The notes below the pieces were generated by a model. That model did not search any database. It saw only the letters and a program-made list of their open reading frames with translations, and was not told the DNA's origin. A stretch of 64,000 bases of DNA from Motacilla alba alba (lineage: Eukaryota > Chordata > Aves > Passeriformes > Motacillidae). Shown piece by piece: positions 1-13,891 of the stretch. Location of the stretch: positions 105,554,429 through 105,618,428 of the forward strand of contig NC_052017.1 in assembly GCF_015832195.1 (NCBI RefSeq), in the 5' to 3' direction. The stretch's first letter is position 1; each line of letters opens with the position of its first letter. The translations under genes were made by a program, and so were the position numbers.

Positions 1-3000
1 ACTGGTGCCCACAATGCCCATGCCACCAGCAGCATTATTAGCTTTCCTCTGAGCTTTACACAGAAGGTAGCACCGAGTGCTCAAGTGAACCCAGCATGAG
101 GCCAGTGAGTTCCCAACGCCCAGCTGGCCAGGCCTCCTACCTTATCCTTGTCAGGAGCTGTTCTGAACAACAGCAAATAGTTATCAATAAAGCTGGGCTT
201 GTGCTCACACCGTTAGACAGTGACACTTTAGATCAGTCCTGCTTCCATCTCTAAACAGAATGGTATTACAGTCAAACTTCAGATTTTCTGTTTCTGATGG
301 AAGCTATCTACCCTTGTCTCACAGAAGTAAACAATCACTCCATCATTATCCTTACAGCTATAGACACAGCGACAACCTCAGACTGAAGTCTTGGTGGTTC
401 TCTGTCAGTGTATCTAGGTCAGTGCAACAATCCACTTTTAAAAACCTACTTCTCCAGCTGAAGATGTTTGATATCCACGGTCTGGTAACTAGTTTCACTT
501 TTGGTTTAATTGAATAGCAATCTGCTTCCAACAGCTTCCTATAACATTCCTGTAAACACTACAATAAAATTTGGTGTTGTGAACACCACACTGTAAGTTT
601 AAATAGTAGAAGTGAGTTTAAATAGTAGAAGTGAGTTATTTTAGCAATCAGACTGCTCTTTCTTTTGTTAAAGGAAAGCAACAAACTATTTGCGGATACT
701 CCTATTGCCTATTCATGTTATCTGAAATACTGCTAAGCACAAGAGCATGGCTTAAAGATTATTTTCTTCATTGTGTACCACTAGCAGAAACTTTGTATGT
801 CTATTCCAAAATATCAAAAAGCTTATCTGTGCTTAACAAACACCAGTCCCACTCCATTCTGTACCCTCAGTCTTCCTTAGGTAGGTGGGAGACCAGTAAC
901 AAGCACCAAACCACTCTTTTTTTATTCCCTTCTTTCTTTTTTAAAGGGTGAAGTCTTGAACTATATCAGCACAGCCTGTAACCAAGGCCTCTCTGTCCAT
1001 CCTGAAGACATCTTGGCACAATACACAGAATACTTGCTTTGTTTGGTGCCGGATGCCTTTAATTTAAATTAATGCACAACAACAGTGGCACTTCTGTGGG
1101 GTAGGAAAGGATCACACCCCTCTATGCTCAGCTAATAAATGATCATCTCAGCAACATGGTACTGCAGCTGCAAATAAACACTAAGCCAGACATATAGCGA
1201 GCAAGGCATAAAACAAATACAGACATCTCAATAATATGCAGAGCTACATGCTTTCAACATTAGAACAGTAAATTAAAAGACAGCATACCTCAGATCCTAC
1301 TTCTCCTGGACTGAGAGAGAAAATACAGACTTCACAACACCGCAGCGTGATTTAGTTGAATTTTATTTGCAGGCACTCAACTTCACTGCTAGGAGTGACT
1401 GCCCAAAACACACAGACTTCAGAGTAGTGCTGAAAGGAAGTACATCCTCTTTCACAGAGAAACCATGAGGGGATCTGAAGGCAGACTCTGCTGGAATGTC
1501 AGAACACTGTGTACCAACCCTGCTCTGCAGCAAGCTGAGCACGGGAGAGCTGCCCGTGACACCGCCTCACCAACGGCTCTGATGCCTCAGAAGGGAGGGT
1601 TTGGTTTTCAAAATGAATGGCTTTGTCCGACTGCCACAGAAATTCCACCCCCCCAAAATGTCATTTCTAATGGGATATTTGCCACAAAGCACAGAAATGA
1701 GGTGCAAGTTCTCAGTTGGAAGGTAGGGGCTATTCTAACACCTGGCTGGAAATTAACACTGGCATTTTTAGATAGAACTGGCATTTTTATGTGAACATCT
1801 TCTGATGCTTTCTGTAATAAAGTAAAGCAAATCGAACCTGCCATTTGTGTCACACTACATCTATTTATATGAAGCTGATAGTTCCAGGCTCAGCTACTCT
1901 AGCAGGACATACTACACTGAAAGACAGAACTTACAGAGCACTGCATTGTAACACACTGCACTACAGAAAACCCATCACAGAAAGCAACCCGAAGCGAGAA
2001 ATCTGTCCCTTCTGTGATTTTCATATCAAACAAAAATCCCTACCAAAAAATGTGAGGCAAAGAGTGGAAACCACAACCTCGATGCAGAGTTTAATATGTA
2101 TACAGTTTGTCTATTCTAACAAGCTTGCACAGTTGTAATTGTGCTGTTAGTACAAAACAGTCCCTATTGCTAGCGTCTTCTTGCAAAAGCCAGTCCTTTG
2201 TGATGTCCAGTTTGAACGAGAGCTGAGTAAATCTAATAATGTAGAACAAGAGCTAAAAAGTTTTATAAAGAGCCAGGCCTGCCTCCATGTCTTGAACAAA
2301 GGTAGAAATGTAAAGACTGAGTATTTTCCTCGAGGTGTATCTGTTTAGAAATGGAACAGTTCTATATATTTTGCTAGCTAACTTCAAAGCATGCTACTGC
2401 AGCACTAGTTCTACAGGGTAGACTTCTAAGAAAAGTACTGTTAAGACTTTCTGCTACCTGGAATAGTACCAAATTGCTGCCTAAGCTGCTACTGAAGTGA
2501 AAACTGAAACCAGTTGCTCTCAAAGAGAACTCACTCCAAAAGTTCTCATAGTTTTAACCATAATAGAACTTCAATACGGGATGTTTCCCAGAAAGAAAAC
2601 AAATTTTAGAAAACGATTGATTTTTACCCCTTCTACAATGAGACTTAACTCCCACGAAGCACACATCAGTATATGATATGAATATGTATAATTATGCTTT
2701 TCTCTTAACCTTCCACCCCAAAAAGCAGGAACAGTTCTAGTTTCAGAATGTTGCTTTGCAAGTATGGCTCAGGTATTTGAGGCACTAGATAAAGAAATGA
2801 GTGATTTATGAATACTCCTATGGCACATCAAAAAACTGCAAGTGTGACAGCACACACTAAAGCAACAACAAAGTGTTCCCAAACAGATGCAATCAATTTC
2901 ATGAAGACATCCCCAGATTCCTAAAGTATATAAATATTTTACACAAACCTTTTGGAGTTCTGATCTGTTTACACATAATCCCTTCTACAAAGAACCTCTT

Positions 3001-6000
3001 GCTGACTCACTACTCCCCAGCACCAGCAAGCACAAGGGACTTGTGACAAATGTCTGCTATGTAAACATATGTTAAAGTTTTGCATCCTAACTCTTCATTT
3101 GCTGGAGTAAACTAGCTTCTGTAAACTTCATCACAGCCTTGGCTCATCCCAGGGAACAAAGGACTGATCCAAAATAGGTCATGATTTACTTCAGCCATTA
3201 CTGCCTCCTCTTACAGGAGGTTTTCCCCCTCTCTGTGCCATAAGCCTGTCAGTTAGCCAGCTTCAGAGATCTATCAGACCTAAACCCAGCATAGTTAGAA
3301 AGTGAAAGTGACTTGAACTCCTGCTACTGCAACTACTGAAAAGCAAAACAAGATGTGATCACTTAATCTAGGAAGTAAGCTGAGCTCGCTGCTGATAGGC
3401 AAATGGTTATTTACTGTATCACAAGACAGCATCAGTCTTCATCTCCAAAGTCCAACCAACTGACTCTACATCAAAGTACCACACCTTACTGAGATAGTCA
3501 TATTCAAAAGAGAAAATACACTTGGAGGGCAAACATAACAGCTGACTTGCTTTCAGACCCATACACAGAAAACATCACCAATACAGTTTCTTGATGTACA
3601 AAGGCTGAAAGACCCACATACACACACAACCAAACCCCATACATACCGACTTAAAGTCCTGGTAATCTGTTCTCTTACATCCCAACCCAATGTCTATAGA
3701 ATAAAGCAAAGACTTTGTAGAACAAGTCATACGACTGCCTCAGTCATTCCCCAGACGAACACAAGAGTTCATTGTTAGTCAACCACGAACATTCACATCA
3801 AAGTTCAAGAGGACGAGTTTAGCAGGGCTGATTTGGAATCATTCTTCTAAGTACTAAGCTTCTAAGAGTTGTAGTATCTCCCTGTATTTGATTTATTAAT
3901 ATAATTAAATTCTGCTAATGAAGGAAAGGATCAGATATGATCACAAAACTTAGAAAAATACAACAGAAGCACCAGTAGAAGCAAAAGTCAAGCTATCTGC
4001 ACAGAAGGAACTCTTACTTCGGCAGGATGTAAGAGTCAGCTCAGGCAGACATTTAGGCTGTAAGAGAACTGATATTCAAGAAAAAAGCTGGAGATGCTGA
4101 GAGCATGCAGCAGCCTTCTCCTGGTGCACATGTCTAATATAAAAATTTAAAATTCAAGACTGCTGGGAATAACAGTTTCTGAACTAGCCACATGCTAGGG
4201 ACAAGGATTGTTTGCCTCCCACCTTTCCCTCCTAAGAAACTAACACTTCCTCCTCAACATGGACCTTGCTGCCTTCCTTCCCCTCTCCTGTTTCCACATT
4301 TGGCTATGTCAAAGTCTGTTTATTCAGAGGCTGCTGAAGCACTGCAATTTTAACCAGTGGAGAATGTCGCAGTTCTCAGCCAGGAACCTGTATAAGAGCA
4401 CACGAGCAAACTGCAAAGACTTAATTGCTGAGTGCAGATTAGAAGGCTGGTTTTGGCTTAAAATCTTGGATTTAAGCTTTTCTATCAGAGAAACTGCTTT
4501 CTTCAAAATGTTTCTGCACAGTCAAGACCTAAAAAAGCTCTTTCTGGCTTGTTTCTAAAGCGAGACTCAATGGCAATTCCAAGTCTTCCTCTCAAATGTA
4601 TTTGTTTTTCCCATTTTACTTAAACAATTTAACTGTAATCTGATAAATGTCATGAGGTCTACTTAGGTTTGAGAGCTGCAGAAGTTGCCAGTCTCCAGAG
4701 CCCATTCTGTCCCACTTGAGTTCCAGTACTATAACACTGATTAGTCAAATATCAGGGCTTCAAAGAAAAAGCCATCTGATTTTGCCATTTTCTGTGAAGT
4801 ATTGTTTCTGTTCTGGGTAATGCTGAAATTAAATATTGCTGCTATTCACTCTTGCCAATACTAATGCCAAGACAAGCTGGGAGTCAATGACATCTGCAGC
4901 AATGCACGCATTTGGGAAGCACGTTTTGAGTTGCAGACCTACAAGATTACCAGAGAAAAACCACACCCCAAGGATATTTCGCTGCCCGAGGGAGTTTAAG
5001 TGAGTGTATGTTCTCAGAGGCATCTGCCACAAATAACTTTCCTCAAACTAAAGGCCTCCTGGAAGCTGATCTATTATACTGATGAAAACAGAACCAGAAC
5101 AGCATACTGCTGCATGCTTTCAGATCTGGCAGAGACAATTTTTTGTCTTCTCCCTTTGAGGAACTGGACATCTTTGAAGTTTGCTAGTCTCATAGAGAGA
5201 CCAGATTTTAAGATGTAAGGGCTCTTAAGAATGCATACAGAAAACATTTTCTTTTTATTCTTAAGAACTGTTTTGAAAATAGATCTTAAGGCAGTTCTGA
5301 TCTAACTACTTCCCTTAAGTATTCTTCTGTATAAACCACTGATTACTTTGATCAACCCCTTTGTAATCTCTTCCCCACACTTCTTCCCAACTGGATTACG
5401 GCAAATGCATGTAATGTTTTCTCTTTTGAAGCAAATGTCACGTTTTTGCCATGTTTTTGTTGGCTCTTACTGGCTTACTAGTGCTGCTGGACTCAGTTGT
5501 TGACTCAGAGTGAAAACAGCTTCCTATTAAAAATATTAACACTTCTGAAGCTGGCTGTCTGCTCTACAAGCTCTGCATTGGGAATCTTGTTAATTATTCA
5601 TTAAGTCTAACTGACAAGTTTTTAAAGAAGAAACTCCAAAACAAATATGCATGGCTGTACAGTTGTTCTGCATTTCTGAAAAACTCAGATGTCTCATTTG
5701 CTAGTTTTTATTTCAGTTTGGATACTAACCAAGTTGAAGTGAAAAAAACATTACATAGGCCAGAAAGCAACAGTGAGTCTTACAAAGCAATGGTGGAGTT
5801 CTTATCTCCAAATAAAATCCACTTTGGAAAGCATTTTTTGCTGTTTCTGCTATAGTCCTGAACAAGTTCTTCCCACATTTCCAATATTAAAGAATCAGAC
5901 TTCAAAGACCTATTCAGATGCAAAAATCCCACTTCTACTTCAGATTTTAGAAGACTTGGAGCATTAAGACAATTGCCCCTTCTTAGGGATGATTTTCCTC

Positions 6001-6790
6001 TGAGACACTGTTTTTGTCCTTATTCCAAAGCAGGCAACAGCCAGCAGACTTCAGCCAGGCCCTGGGTAGGTTAATAAGACATTTCCTGAAATTAGAATAT
6101 GTCATGCAGACATTTGTCCAGCAGTTAGAGCAGACAGATAAATATGCTCTGGAGTACGGAAATTCAGTGCAGAACTAGATAATCCCAATGTTCTCATTTA
6201 GTGGAACAGATCCTTTCTACTTCTGAATGATCTCTAACACTTTTGCCCTTATATGATAGGGACTTCCTATTGTTGTTGTGTTTGAGTTTTTAAAATTTTT
6301 TTCAAGAACATTGCAGCAAAGTTATTTACTGTTAAGTCTTCTATTTACCACTCTCCTATATGCAATCCAGCAGCATCTACAGTTCAGAGGAAGAAGTGAC
6401 ACCAGATTAAACTTCTAAGAAGCACTTTTACAAACTTCTCCAATAAAACCCACTGGCCACTAGAAGAGAACTTGTAGATTTGATGAAAGTCCAAATTCTC
6501 CCCACCACAAGCTGAAACAGAATCTGACAATCTAGAATGACATATCATTTTTTATATTCATTAAATTGCATGTGTAAACAAAGACAATAGCAGAAAAGCA
6601 CTGACCACATATTATCAGCTGATCTTGGACACATGGTTCCTTGAAATGTTCCAACACTACTGTACTGGACTGCCCCTTAAGTATTTGTATGTCTAAGGAT
6701 TGTTCAAACTACAGAAGAGGGGGCTCAGGGCAAATCTCATCTATATACATACCTGAAGGGAGGATGCGAAAACAACTGAAGCCTGGCTCC
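1..6790 (-). other. OSBPL1A intron, left part
   Basis: No coding exon recognised on either strand. AT-rich, with short chance ORFs only. Holds a 19-bp tandem duplication at 596-637. I looked for the ORP1 FFAT/ORD signatures (for example the EQVSHHPP fingerprint) on the minus strand and did not find them. Confidence 0.6.
596..637. repeat. 19-bp tandem duplication
   Basis: The unit agtttaaatagtagaagtg occurs twice head to tail at 596-614 and 615-633 with no mismatch, followed by a partial third start (agtt). A recent local duplication in intronic DNA with no evident function. Confidence 0.85.
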
Positions 6791-7065
6791 TCTCAGTAGT
6801 GCCCAGTGGCAGGAAAGAAAGAAATGAGCAGAAGTTGAAAGGCAGGAAATCCCCTCTGATTGTCAAAAAACATTCTTTCACTGTAGCAGTGACACAGGCT
6901 GCCCACAGAGGTTATGGAGCCTTTATCCTTGGAGATACTCAAAAGCCATCCGGACACAGTCCTGAGCAACCAGTCCCACATGGCCTTGACTGAGCGGGGC
7001 GGGTGGACCAGCAGACCTCCAGAGGTCCCTTCCAATCTCAGTCATTTCCATTTTGTTCTTCTGTG
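6791..7065 (+). mobile_element. CR1 LINE, 3' fragment
   Basis: Typical CR1 3' end in plus orientation: begins in the 'agtgcccagtggcaggaa' portion, runs through a diverged 'tggagcctttatccttggagatactcaaaagcc' type segment, and ends with 'cagaggtcccttccaatctc' and a degenerate attctgtga-like tail. Strongly 5' truncated (about 275 bp), inside an OSBPL1A intron. Confidence 0.9.
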
Positions 7066-10000
7066 AAATTAGGGTTTAGGCCTTAGTCGAAAATGTCGCT
7101 TCAGAGGTGGAAGAGATTCAGGGTCAGACAAAACTAGATTTCTGCTATCCATAGGCACAGATGCCTGCTGTCTAAGATTTCCAGCTGTCTGTAACAGCCA
7201 GCTCATTTCAACCTCAATTTGATTTGTCTGACCTTGCAGCAAGGTGTTTCACTGGAAAAACACACAATCCAATCTGGATGCATAGCACAGGACACATGCA
7301 CAATTAATAATCTTGGCATTTCCAGAAAGGTATAAACTACTGACATACATGGATTACAGCATTACCTAGAGGAGGTATACTACTATCTTGACAAGTCAAG
7401 ATTTGTCCTCACCACAAGGATCGAAGCCTTGTTTATGGATGTCCCATTAGTTTATGTCTATCAGGACAAAACCACCAAGTTGCAGCAGATGCTTTTCTGC
7501 CATTGTAGCCCAGCAAAAGGTCTTGAGGCTGATACTCTGATCACTTACACTGCATATTTCCAGGGAAGATTAGAGAAGTTTTGTTCTCTACCCTTTTTGT
7601 ACCCTTTCTCTCACCATAGTTTTTGAGTCAAAAAAAGGGATGTGCAATAGCATCCCTATTATATTTCAAGACTAACAAGAAGCTGTATTTCTATTTAAAG
7701 GTCAAACATATTTGAACAAGATTTTGTTGTGGAAGCTGTGTAGCTTTGCCAACATAAAACTCCTTGAACATGAAAAAGTTTGCAATCTACTTCTATGTTA
7801 AAAAGTATCCCTACATTATGAAGATACACTGCAGACCCCCCTTCAAACAGGCATGCTCTAAAGCCATTCTCAAAGTCTCCTAGCACACCTATGGATCCAA
7901 GACTTATTGCATTGATGTCCACATTTTAACATTAATCATGTAGCCTTGACAAGCAGGAGAGGAGGGAAAACATTCCTATTCAAAAACACTGAGTCCATTT
8001 ACCTTACAAATGGCTTAACATGAAGCTATGCAAGCAAAGTAAGCACATCACAGGTGTCACTCCCAAAGACAAGATGTTCAGATGAGGGCTATGCTTGGAA
8101 GGCATCCTCTTTATACAGGACTGATCAGGATGTTCACAACAAATGGATACACTCTGTTTGTAAGAGGGGCTCTACCTTACCATTTCTTTGCAGCAACATT
8201 CAGTTCACTATAAATGGAGTATAATTTGTTTTGTGTGTGCTAATCAACCAACCTGGACAGTATAGGCCTGTATTTCCCATTTGTACATGACACTGAAAGC
8301 ATTTATTATTAAAGGGCATTATTGCTGCATTTCAAGGAGAGTGATGTTAAGAACAATACAAGCAACATAGAGAAAGAGTTTACTAATATTCCTTTATGAA
8401 CAGGCATGGCATGTACCTTCAAGGAAAACTTCAACACCAGTGATTTATTTTCAGGGTGTAAATGCTTTCTAAACATAGTCCATTTACCAATTCTAGTGAT
8501 ATTGTCAGTGACTCAGCAGCTAGCATTATACTACGGCATTTCATCAGTGGACAGCAGAGCAAGCAGAGATAACACACTTCTGAATACTAATATTAAAACA
8601 AATAAAGCTTTTAAAGTCACTGGCTTTCTAGGGGGGTGGGGAGAGGAAGGCCAACAAGTACACATTCAGTAACAAGATGAAAAAAAAAAAACAGACAAGA
8701 GGTCAAATTCCACAATTGCTTACCTTGATTATAAAAATGGTTTCAGCTCTAATAAGTCAGAATGAAAAAAAAAAGCAAAAAGCAGTTCTGGTTGAAATAC
8801 CACGACTGTGACCTGGTGAAGTTTAGGTTAAAAACAAAAACCACAATGGACAACACACCCTTCCCATAAGCACTAATAGTGTCTAAATGGAAATCATCCA
8901 ATTTTTTTCTTCATAGCTGGAAGACCCCTGTATTTCATGGAATCAAAGTGACTAAAATAAGCCAACTAAAAAAAAAACAAAACAGAAAAGTTGAAAAGTT
9001 TAGACTCAGTCTAATCTCCTTTATTCAAGGAAAGGCCACACATGGACAGCTTATTAGCCCATAAGGCAAGATATCTGGCATCGCTGGTTTTTAAGGAAGC
9101 AAATAAAACTAAAATATACTAAAATCCCACCACATGACAAATTTAAGATGATGGAACAACTGTTAAGTAACACAAAGCCTTAAGTTACTTACGGTGCCCA
9201 GAAACACTGCCTTTAAAACAGCTTCACATAAAATACATGCATAATGAAGAGTTAAATGTTCTGTCTCCCCCAAAAGCATGTGTTAATATCCAGTACTGGA
9301 TAGGCTACATGAAATTTATTTTTCATCTGTGTAGAAATTAATTTTTAATTATTATTCTCATAAAATAGCTTTTATCAGACTTACACAGAACAAGAGGACT
9401 TATTTTCTTACATACTAATTTTCCATCAATCAAGTTTCAAGAAAGAGAGGTCAAGAAGAACGATACATCTTCACAGAATTAGTAAATGTGTGTGGCCACA
9501 GTTAGCCAGTTTGTAGTTCTGATGTTTTATACAGCTGAGACTCAAAACCAGACCACTCAGCCAGACTGTAACTGCAGTCTATTAACTAACACACTTGCAA
9601 GCAAAATCCCAGCAAACACAGTTAACAGGTACGGTGCTATGGATAGAGGTTCAGCCTCCTGGGTTTTTTGGGGGCTTCATTTTTTTCCTGAAATGTTACC
9701 AGTCCTCAGCTGACAATACACTGGTTGGCTGGGAGCAAACAAGTTTTAGAATTCTGCTGTTCTACCATTCTTCCAAAACACATCAGGTACAAATTAAACC
9801 AAAACATGGAAAACAAGCTGATCAGCTTTACATGCCATGATACATCACAATGACATCAGAAGAATGGAAGTGTGCACCCTTCTCACTCCTGTTTGTTGTC
9901 TAAGCACGAGAGGAAAACAAACTCATAGCATTAAGTAGTGAAAACACTTAGAGAAAATATCCATCTTATACATTTCTCTTTCTGTTTGTCTCCATTAGCT

Positions 10001-13000
10001 TGGAGACAAGGGCATAATTTTTCAAATACATCCACAGAAAACAGAATTCCTAATTCATATTTGAGAAGCTTACTCTATCAAGAACTATTCCATTAAACTT
10101 GATTGCTGCTTGTTTTTTTTCCCCCTGCAGCCTCTGCTAAGATTGTTTTCTCAACATTAAAAATTAAGTACTCAAACAAGTGGTACACAAGACCTTAGAA
10201 GTAAACCTCAGAGCAGGAGCTGCAGAAGCACATTAAGGAGGAGTCTCATTTCAAACCAGTATGTTTTTACACTGTGTTTCCCCAGAGGCCCATGAATGGA
10301 TTCCAAGTTAGTTTACACAAGGCTGCTTAACAACAACCACCAACAAAAAAAACGTCTACGGGCCAAGCATTAACCCACTGTGGAAAGTGCAAGAACAGCT
10401 TAGCAGTGGGCTTCCAGCTGGGCTACAAAGTGAATAGCAGGGAATGCCTTCAGACAAGCTGTCTGACCAGCTTCCATGCAGGCTCTTTGAGCTACAGGAC
10501 AGTTAGAGTTTCCGTGTCACTACAAGTCAGTATGTCACTTTGTACACTTCAGAGTCAGAGTCAACCTCCTTCCTTGCAGGTGGTGATATGTTGCATTGGC
10601 AATCTTAAAGAAAACAAACAAATAAGAAAACAAAAAATCCCCCAAAACCACAAAAAAAATCTCCAGAGTTGGGACCCTGCAGTATTGGAAAGACCAGAAG
10701 CACTTGCCTTTTATCCTACAGTAAAATCTAAGCATCCTTCTGTGAGCCAGAACCATCTTTCACCCAGAAGCCTTTCCAATACAACATTTAGTCAAGGATC
10801 TTACCAACTGCTTCAAAACCTATCAGGTGCTTCAAAAAAAGCACTCTGTCAGCACACATAATACCCTTTCATAAAAGAACAGCAGTAATATTTACTTATC
10901 TTTCCCCTGAACGGAGACTCAATATTTCTTATTTTAAAAAGCTTCTGTCTAAGGCTGCTGGTTAGCTTCACCTCCCACTCTGGTGACCTACTGAATCTTG
11001 GCTGCTCTAGGGAAATCTCAGAAAAAAAAGAAGTTATGCTTTTTAACTCCCCTACCTCTGAGACACTCTGGACTTGCTAAACTCCTGCCTCTACTGGTAA
11101 GGCAGTATCTGTCTTCACAGATCTGTAGTTAGCTTTATACCTGTAAGGCTGCAGTACACTGGTAGAAACAAAATGCTTTCTCTATGCCATCCACAAACAT
11201 CTCACTATCAGGTTACTCAAACTTTAATATCTTCACTATAGAGCTTTAGTCCAGATGAAAGATGTGCATACACAGAACCCAAAAATTAGTATAGCATGAA
11301 TCACCAAGGCACGAGTAGAACTGTCAACATGCTAGCAGGACAAAAAACCAAATTACGTTCCTGTCAGTAGCTTTGTTCTCTTATACACCCTGCCTATACA
11401 GCATTCCCCAACATTTTATATCGTATGCTCCTTGCATAAGGGAAAAATACCATTCTTTACTAGGGAGTCCATCTGAGCATAGAGAACCTTCCAATGAACT
11501 TGTGACCTTCAAACAAGATTCAAGCTGCACTAGGTATTTCTAGTACACTTCCACTCATTTGGAGGAGAAGGGAAGAAACAGGATCAAGCCAGTTACTGAC
11601 CAAGAGACAATAAAGGTTTTCGTGATGTAGGTACACCTCGTTTCTCTCAACACAAAACAGCTCTTGCTGTGTTCAGTCCAATCATCAACTGTCTAAAATC
11701 TGTTCTCCTCCTTTCCACAAGCACCCAACCTGAACAGCTTTCAGTTGGTCAGGGCATTGCCTACAGGCCTTGACACACTGAGGTTTTCCCTGGATCGCCA
11801 CAACTTTCAGCAAGAGCTGAACAGAATGGACAACATTAGTTCCTCTGTGCTCCAGTGATTGAAAGGAAAAAAAAATTTAAAATAGGGCTGCCTCTTGTTT
11901 CTAAACACAAAGAGAAAAGATCAGAAAAACAAAGGCACTGGTTTTATCATCTGAAGGAGTACGGACTCTAGTTCTAGGTCTAGTTCAGTAGCCAGCCAAT
12001 ACATGATCCCCTTACTGGACCTAACTCAGAAATCTTATCATTAACCTTTTTCTTAGCTTCTCTGATTTTATTTCAGTCCCTCACCCCTCTTCATCTCCCC
12101 GTCCCACACACCAGAGGCTCCCAAGAGCTTATAGAGGTTAATGTAGCTGATGATATTGCCAGATGGAAGAAAAGGACTGCTGATGGATGCCAGGACTTCT
12201 CTAGCAGATTTGCACAGGGTGCCTTTATCAGCATTTCTCCCTTGACTGCAGATTCTCATCACTGCTCTCCTCACCTGCACCCCCACAAAGAAACAGATAA
12301 TAAAATTTCTCATTAAGGAGTCATCTGGACATAGCCTACAGGCACCTTCTTCATTCACAATACAGTAAGGTAGGAAGGAGGTCTAAGTGATAACAGCTGT
12401 GCTCATACCTGTCTCCCAAAAGACAAATTAGAAATATATTAAAGGCAACTATTTGTATGCCAAAGAGCATGCAAGCATTCACTCACAAGAACACACACAG
12501 ACACATCTATCATTCAATTATGTTTCCAAGAAATCTGAAATAAACTAAGGCAGTGCTCTGAACTTCCAGAGATTGGTATTTACCAGCTGAACTGTGTGCA
12601 CATTTTTCATTTACAGGATGTACATTCAAGAGATAGCACATTACGCCATGGTAAAGATAACTAAGTCCAAGGACTATGACCCACAGTATATTGACATTAA
12701 AAAGTTTCTGTGGAAGTGACAAGTTTAATTTGTTATGACAAATTCTTTACAGCTGAAATATACAACTCATTTAATGCAAAAAGTGAATAAACCTTTCCTG
12801 TATTCCTTATCTCATCAGCTAAAGCTTTTCACCAGCTTGTAAACAAGTCCCCTTCTTAAGACAAAAACAAACTGAAAAGAATGACAACAACTGCAAAGGC
12901 TGAAGATCAAAGCCACAAACAGACTACAAATGAAACCAGCTTACAACTCCTACCCATTCTACACTCATGCAATACGAGCTCTTCCTTTACTGTTACATAT

Positions 13001-13540
13001 AACCCTTGATGGTAAAAAGCGAAACTTAACAGTCAGTATACTCATCTACACACTTTACCTAAGCACTGGTTGGTGAAGAAGCAAGGCAAAAAAAAAAAAG
13101 GAAAAAGCCAATTTCTTTAAATAAATAATTTTTTTCTATCAATTTCACACAGCTTCAATACAGGTAGCTCAAGTACAAGAGATGAATTTAAAACTCATTC
13201 AGAAAATCTAGAAGAGAAAATAGCGTGAAAAGAATCTTAAGTTTAACTACTCCTACGACTACATAAAATAACTCAGGACACAAAAACTACTAGAACCAAA
13301 CTGCTTTAGGAATGTAGGTTCTGATATTTGCTAGAAATAGTCCAAGGCAAATCCTGCTTCGAAACACTACTTCCTAACCTTGTGCCAAAGTCACTGCAGA
13401 AAACGTTTCAAGTTGTGCAGGCTGGCTCCGACACCAACGCCCCAGTAAACACTCATATTAAAGCTACCAAGTTACACTCCCTTTTCCCCTCACATGTTTT
13501 AACTATTTGGCAAAAAGTATCTGTGCTTGCATCTGCTTGA
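7066..13540 (-). other. OSBPL1A intron, middle part
   Basis: No exon with flanking splice sites and a recognisable product was found. Several ORFs up to 151 codons occur on both strands but lack domain-like sequence. Short A-rich runs and small CA-rich patches only. Confidence 0.55.
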
Positions 13541-13771
13541 CACTGAAGGGCTCATCCCAATGTCAAGAAGGAAGCAGAGCCACAGACAGCAGCCCCCCAG
13601 CCCATCACGAACGCTACATACCGCGGGACCGTTCCGAGCAGCACCGTTCCGAGGGAAGCCGCCCCGGCTACAGCAGCGGCGGCAGCACCTGCCGGGCCGG
13701 CACACGCCGCGGGCGGCCCCTTCACCTTGCACCACACGCCGCGGGCTTCGCGGCCGCCCCGGCGCGGCGCA

Positions 13772-13789
13772 GGGCGGGGCGGGGCGGGG
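13772..13789 (+). other. Predicted G-quadruplex / GC-box cluster
   Basis: The plus strand reads gggcggggcggggcgggg: four G runs with one-base loops, matching the canonical G4 pattern, and the same bases contain overlapping Sp1-type GC boxes. Located in the intragenic CpG island. Confidence 0.7.
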
Positions 13790-13868
13790 AAGTCGCGGCC
13801 GCCCCGCGCAGCCGGGGCGCGGCTCCGCTCAACGCCGCTCCCGCCGGGCTCCGCCGGGGCGGCGGCGC

Positions 13869-13891
13869 AGGAGGAGGAGGAGGAGGAGGAA
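13869..13891 (+). repeat. (AGG)n microsatellite
   Basis: About seven AGG units in a row inside the CpG island. Low-complexity purine tract on the plus strand. Confidence 0.85.

Noticed and set aside
140..170. Possible 22-nt micro-exon on the minus strand (acceptor GTTGTTCAG, donor AAG|GTAGGA)
   Set aside because: Its length is not a multiple of three, the OSBPL1A frame ends in phase 0 before it, and the encoded residues do not match ORP1L.
10406..10861. 151-codon plus-strand ORF
   Set aside because: Intronic, no domain, serine/lysine-rich biased sequence, no homologous look, no splice context.
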